Part shown: one piece after another, positions 13,696 through 15,771 of the stretch
How positions within the stretch are numbered: position 1 is the first letter of the stretch
Layout: the number at the start of each line of letters is the position of its first letter
NCBI GenBank assembly: GCA_001920085.1
Contig: MNJC01000088.1
Span: forward strand, 1 to 15,771
DNA length: 15,771 bases
DNA from: Actinobacteria bacterium 13_1_20CM_4_69_9
GTDB taxonomy: Bacteria; Actinomycetota; Thermoleophilia; Gaiellales; Gaiellaceae
Direction: 5' to 3'
Notes under the pieces: model-generated
Seen by the model: only the letters and a program-made list of their open reading frames with translations
Told to the model about the DNA's origin: nothing
The model's database searches: none
Position numbers and translations under genes: made by a program

Positions 13696-14091
13696 CTACC
13701 AGACGAAGCACACGACTTCGCCGCCGATCCCCTTCTCTTCCGCGGTGCGCGACGTGACGAGCCCGTTCGACGTCGACATGATCGCGACGCCCATCCCGCC
13801 GAGCACGCGCGGCAGCCGATCCTTGCCGGCGTAGACACGGCGGCCGGGCTTCGACACCCGCTTGAGGTCGGTGATGATCCTCTCGCGGCTCCGGCCATAC
13901 TTCAGCCGGATCACGAGGGTATCGAAGCTCTCGCCCTTCTTGACGTGAAAGTCCGAGATGTAGCCCTCTTCCTTGAGGATGCCCGCGATGCCCTCCTTCA
14001 GCCTGGAGGTCGGCATCTCCGTGCTCTCGTGCAGCGCCTTGTTGGCGTTGCGGATGCGGGCGAGCATGTCGGCGACGGGATCGGTGAGCAT
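13696..14091 (-). CDS. rpsH: 30S ribosomal protein S8
   Basis: S8 binds helix 21 of 16S rRNA and, in Escherichia coli, represses the spc operon. The 131-residue product shows DPVADMLARIRNANKA, LKEGIAGILKEEGYI, LKRVSKPGRRVYAG and the C-terminal RVLGGMGVAIMSTSNGLVT...GGEVVCFVW signature. It lies 2 bases after rpsN. An S8-type regulatory site on the mRNA may exist near rplX/rplE, but I could not identify one. Confidence 0.98.
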   Translation of the reverse strand: MLTDPVADMLARIRNANKALHESTEMPTSRLKEGIAGILKEEGYISDFHVKKGESFDTLVIRLKYGRSRERIITDLKRVSKPGRRVYAGKDRLPRVLGGMGVAIMSTSNGLVTSRTAEEKGIGGEVVCFVW

Positions 14092-14093
14092 TG

Positions 14094-14279
14094 CTACCAG
14101 CTCGATTTGGTCATGCCCGGGATGACGCCCTGGTGCGCGAGCTCCCGCAGGCAGATCCGGCAGAGGCCGAACTTGCGGTAGACGGCGCGCGGGCGTCCAC
14201 AGCGGTTGCAGCGCGTGTAGTTGCGCACCTTGTACCGCTGCGGGCGAGATTGCTTGATGCGAAGCGAGGTCTTTGCCAT
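14094..14279 (-). CDS. rpsN: 30S ribosomal protein S14, zinc-binding (type Z)
   Basis: S14 is a head protein of the small subunit. The 61-residue product is the short zinc form: MAKTSLRIKQ, then the zinc site Cys24, Cys27, Cys40 and Cys43 (RCNRCGRPR, GLCRICLRELA) and the end IPGMTKSSW. The long zinc-free paralogue would be about 100 residues. It starts 6 bases after the rplE stop. Its ribosome position is standard between L5 and S8. Confidence 0.98.
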   Translation of the reverse strand: MAKTSLRIKQSRPQRYKVRNYTRCNRCGRPRAVYRKFGLCRICLRELAHQGVIPGMTKSSW

Positions 14280-14285
14280 GCGGTG

Positions 14286-14891
14286 CTATTGCTCCCTTCC
14301 GTCCGCCGCGAACGGCATGCCGAGGCCGCGCAGCAGCGCGAGTGCATGCTCGTCGTTCTTGGCGGAGGTCGTTATCGCGACGTCCAGCCCGCGAACCTGC
14401 TGGATGTCGTCGTAGTTGATCTCCGGAAAGATGATCTGCTCGCGGATGCCGAGCGAGTAGTTGCCGCGGCCGTCGAACGAGCGCGGGCTCAGCCCACGGA
14501 AGTCGCGGATGCGCGGCAGCGCGATCGCGATCAGCCGGTCGAGGAACTCGTACATGCGCGCGCCGCGAAGCGTGACCTTCGCGCCGATCGGCATGCCCTC
14601 GCGGATCTTGAACTGCGCGATCGACTTGCGGGCGCGGCGCACCTGTGCACGCTGCCCGGCGATCGTCGTCAGCTCTTCGAGCGCCGAGTCGAGCTGCTTC
14701 GCGTCGGTCTTGGCCTCGCCGACGCCCATGTTGAGCGTGATCTTCTCGAGGTGCGGGACGTCCATCGTCGACGATGCGCCGAGCTCGTCCTTCAGCCGCG
14801 GGCGAAGCTCCCGCTCGTACAGGACCTTGAGGCGCGGCTCGTAGGATGCGCGCGCGGCTTCCTTCCGGACTTCGCGGACGGTGGTGCTCAA
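14286..14891 (-). CDS. rplE: 50S ribosomal protein L5
   Basis: L5 binds 5S rRNA and contacts the P-site tRNA. The 201-residue product has PHLEKITLNMGVGEAKTDAK, LTTIAGQRAQVRRARKSIAQFKIREGMPIG, RGARMYEFLDRLIAIALPRIRDFRG and the C-terminal IREQIIFPEINYDDIQQVRGLDVAI. The start is TTG at 14891, overlapping the rplX stop as TTGA. An upstream alternative is not possible without overlapping further into rplX, and the N-terminus contains a family-like basic lead. Confidence 0.96.
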   Translation of the reverse strand: MSTTVREVRKEAARASYEPRLKVLYERELRPRLKDELGASSTMDVPHLEKITLNMGVGEAKTDAKQLDSALEELTTIAGQRAQVRRARKSIAQFKIREGMPIGAKVTLRGARMYEFLDRLIAIALPRIRDFRGLSPRSFDGRGNYSLGIREQIIFPEINYDDIQQVRGLDVAITTSAKNDEHALALLRGLGMPFAADGREQ

Positions 14892-15259
14892 CGGTCGATC
14901 TCCTCCCCGCAGTCGACGCGCTTGCAGACGCGCACCTTGACGTGCTCGCCGTGCGACTCCTTCTCCCTCATCCCGACGCGCGTCGGCCGGTTGCAGACCG
15001 GACAGACGACCATGACGTTGCCGACGTGCACCGGCGCGGGCCTTTCGATGACTCCGCCGGGCGTCATGCCGGCAGTGCCCATCCGGCTCGAGTTCTGGAT
15101 CGGGCGCGGCTTCGTGTGCCGCTTGACGATGTTCAGGTTCTCGACGACGACCTTCTTGTCCTTGGGGTGAGCGTCGATGACCCGGCCCTGCTTGCCGCGG
15201 TCCTTGCCGCTCAGGATGTGGACGAGGTCGCCCTTCTTGATTCTCATGGTGTGTGCCAC
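14888..15259 (-). CDS. rplX: 50S ribosomal protein L24, with zinc-ribbon-like cysteines
   Basis: L24 initiates large-subunit assembly near the exit tunnel. The 123-residue product has the N-terminal KOW motif (KKGDLVHILSGKDRGKQGRVI), VVVENLNIVKRHTKP and GGVIERPAPVHVGNVMVVCP. Cys86, Cys89, Cys112 and Cys117 near the C-terminus could form a zinc ribbon, although the second pair has spacing CX4C instead of the usual CX2C. The GTG at 15259 is preferred over ATG 15247 because a GGAGG lies 9 bases upstream, inside rplN. It starts one base after the rplN stop. Confidence 0.95.
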   Translation of the reverse strand: MAHTMRIKKGDLVHILSGKDRGKQGRVIDAHPKDKKVVVENLNIVKRHTKPRPIQNSSRMGTAGMTPGGVIERPAPVHVGNVMVVCPVCNRPTRVGMREKESHGEHVKVRVCKRVDCGEEIDR

Positions 15260-15260
15260 T

Positions 15261-15629
15261 TCAGAGCACCTCCGGCGCCAGCGAGACGATCTTCATGAAG
15301 TTCTTCTCGCGCAGCTCGCGCGCGACCGGACCGAAGATCCGGGTGCCGCGCGGGTTGCGCTGGTTGTCGATGATCACAGCGGCGTTCTCGTCGAACGCGA
15401 TGGTCGTGCCATCTTCGCGGCCGTACGCCTTCTTCGTGCGCACGACGACCGCCTGGACGACCTCGCCCTTCTTGACCGCGCCTTGCGGGGCGGCGAGCTT
15501 GACCGTGCCGACGATGATGTCGCCGACGCGCGCGTAGCGGCGGTGCGACCCGCCCTTGACGCGGATGCACAGGATCTCGCGGGCGCCCGTGTTGTCGGCG
15601 ACGCGCAGTCTGGACTCCTGCTGGATCAT
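15261..15629 (-). CDS. rplN: 50S ribosomal protein L14
   Basis: L14 is a universally conserved protein at the subunit interface. The 122-residue product shows MIQQESRLRVADNTGAREI, GGSHRRYARVGDIIVGTVK, VVRTKKAYGREDGTTIAFDENAAVIID and RNPRGTRIFGPVARELREK, all canonical. Length is exactly typical. Its ATG overlaps the rpsQ stop as ATGA, which indicates coupled translation. Confidence 0.98.
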   Translation of the reverse strand: MIQQESRLRVADNTGAREILCIRVKGGSHRRYARVGDIIVGTVKLAAPQGAVKKGEVVQAVVVRTKKAYGREDGTTIAFDENAAVIIDNQRNPRGTRIFGPVARELREKNFMKIVSLAPEVL

Positions 15630-15771
15630 CGGGCCGCTTCCACCACCTCGACCAGCTTCCAGTGCTTGGTCTTCGACAACGGACGCGTCTCGACGATGCG
15701 GACGACGTCGCCGACGTTCGCGCTGTTCTGCTCGTCGTGCGCGTGGAATTTCGCGCTGCGGCGGACGACCT
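15626..15771 (-). CDS. rpsQ: 30S ribosomal protein S17, 5' end outside window
   Basis: The last 47 codons of S17, a primary 16S rRNA binder with an OB fold. Visible sequence includes VVRRSAKFHAHDE, GDVVRIVETRPLSKTKHWKL and the end VEVVEAAR. The GDxVxIxExRPLSKTKxW pattern is the family signature. The N-terminal half lies beyond the window edge. In this orientation rpmC and rplP would be expected next, upstream. Confidence 0.95.
   Translation of the reverse strand, partial: VVRRSAKFHAHDEQNSANVGDVVRIVETRPLSKTKHWKLVEVVEAAR

Noticed and set aside
14888..15259. S8-binding regulatory RNA site near rplX-rplE, as in the Escherichia coli spc operon
   Set aside because: No helix resembling the S8 target could be found by eye, and the genes overlap with almost no leader space.

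Overview
The window is GC-rich DNA, most likely from an actinobacterium. The clues are the high-GC codon bias, many GTG and TTG start codons, a lid-less short adenylate kinase, and zinc-type S4, S14 and L36 ribosomal proteins. Details of RpoA, LigA and the beta-propeller proteins make the class Thermoleophilia/Gaiellales plausible, but that placement is an impression from sequence style and not a computed result. Almost everything is coding. There is no gene-free stretch longer than about 75 bases, and I see no tRNA, rRNA, CRISPR array or insertion sequence.

Right two thirds (15771 down to 5839, all minus strand): the classical spc-alpha ribosomal protein cluster in conserved order, rpsQ (partial), rplN, rplX, rplE, rpsN, rpsH, rplF, rplR, rpsE, rpmD, rplO, secY, adk, map, infA, rpmJ, rpsM, rpsK, rpsD, rpoA and rplQ. 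Gaps run from zero to a few bases and many genes overlap, so translation is probably coupled. The one real break is a hairpin followed by a short T run between map and infA. A small NfeD-like gene follows rplQ after 9 bases, and a perfect 13-bp hairpin covers its 3' end.

Middle (5494 to 2993): three accessory genes separate rplQ-nfeD from truA, which often directly follows rplQ in other bacteria. They are a secreted TIGR03118-type beta-propeller protein (plus), a divergent Kelch-repeat protein (minus) and a VIT1/CCC1-like metal transporter (plus). The last two converge and overlap by 12 bases.

Left end (2923 to 1, minus): truA, a HAD phosphatase related to PpaX/Gph, and ligA, which runs off the window. 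The truA/VIT1 divergent region holds back-to-back promoter-like sequences and a 22-bp palindrome on the truA start.

The main oddity is that two normally essential genes are broken as read. rpoA has lost roughly 45 codons and its frame, and ligA has a 2-base slip in a CG repeat. Sequencing or assembly error is the likeliest cause of the ligA lesion; the rpoA lesion needs read-level checking. I found no convincing new multi-gene system. The most interesting leads are regulatory: the truA/VIT1 palindrome, the hairpin over the ribosome binding site of the TIGR03118 gene, the hairpin inside the nfeD 3' end, and a small duplication that created a six-codon minicistron between infA and rpmJ.
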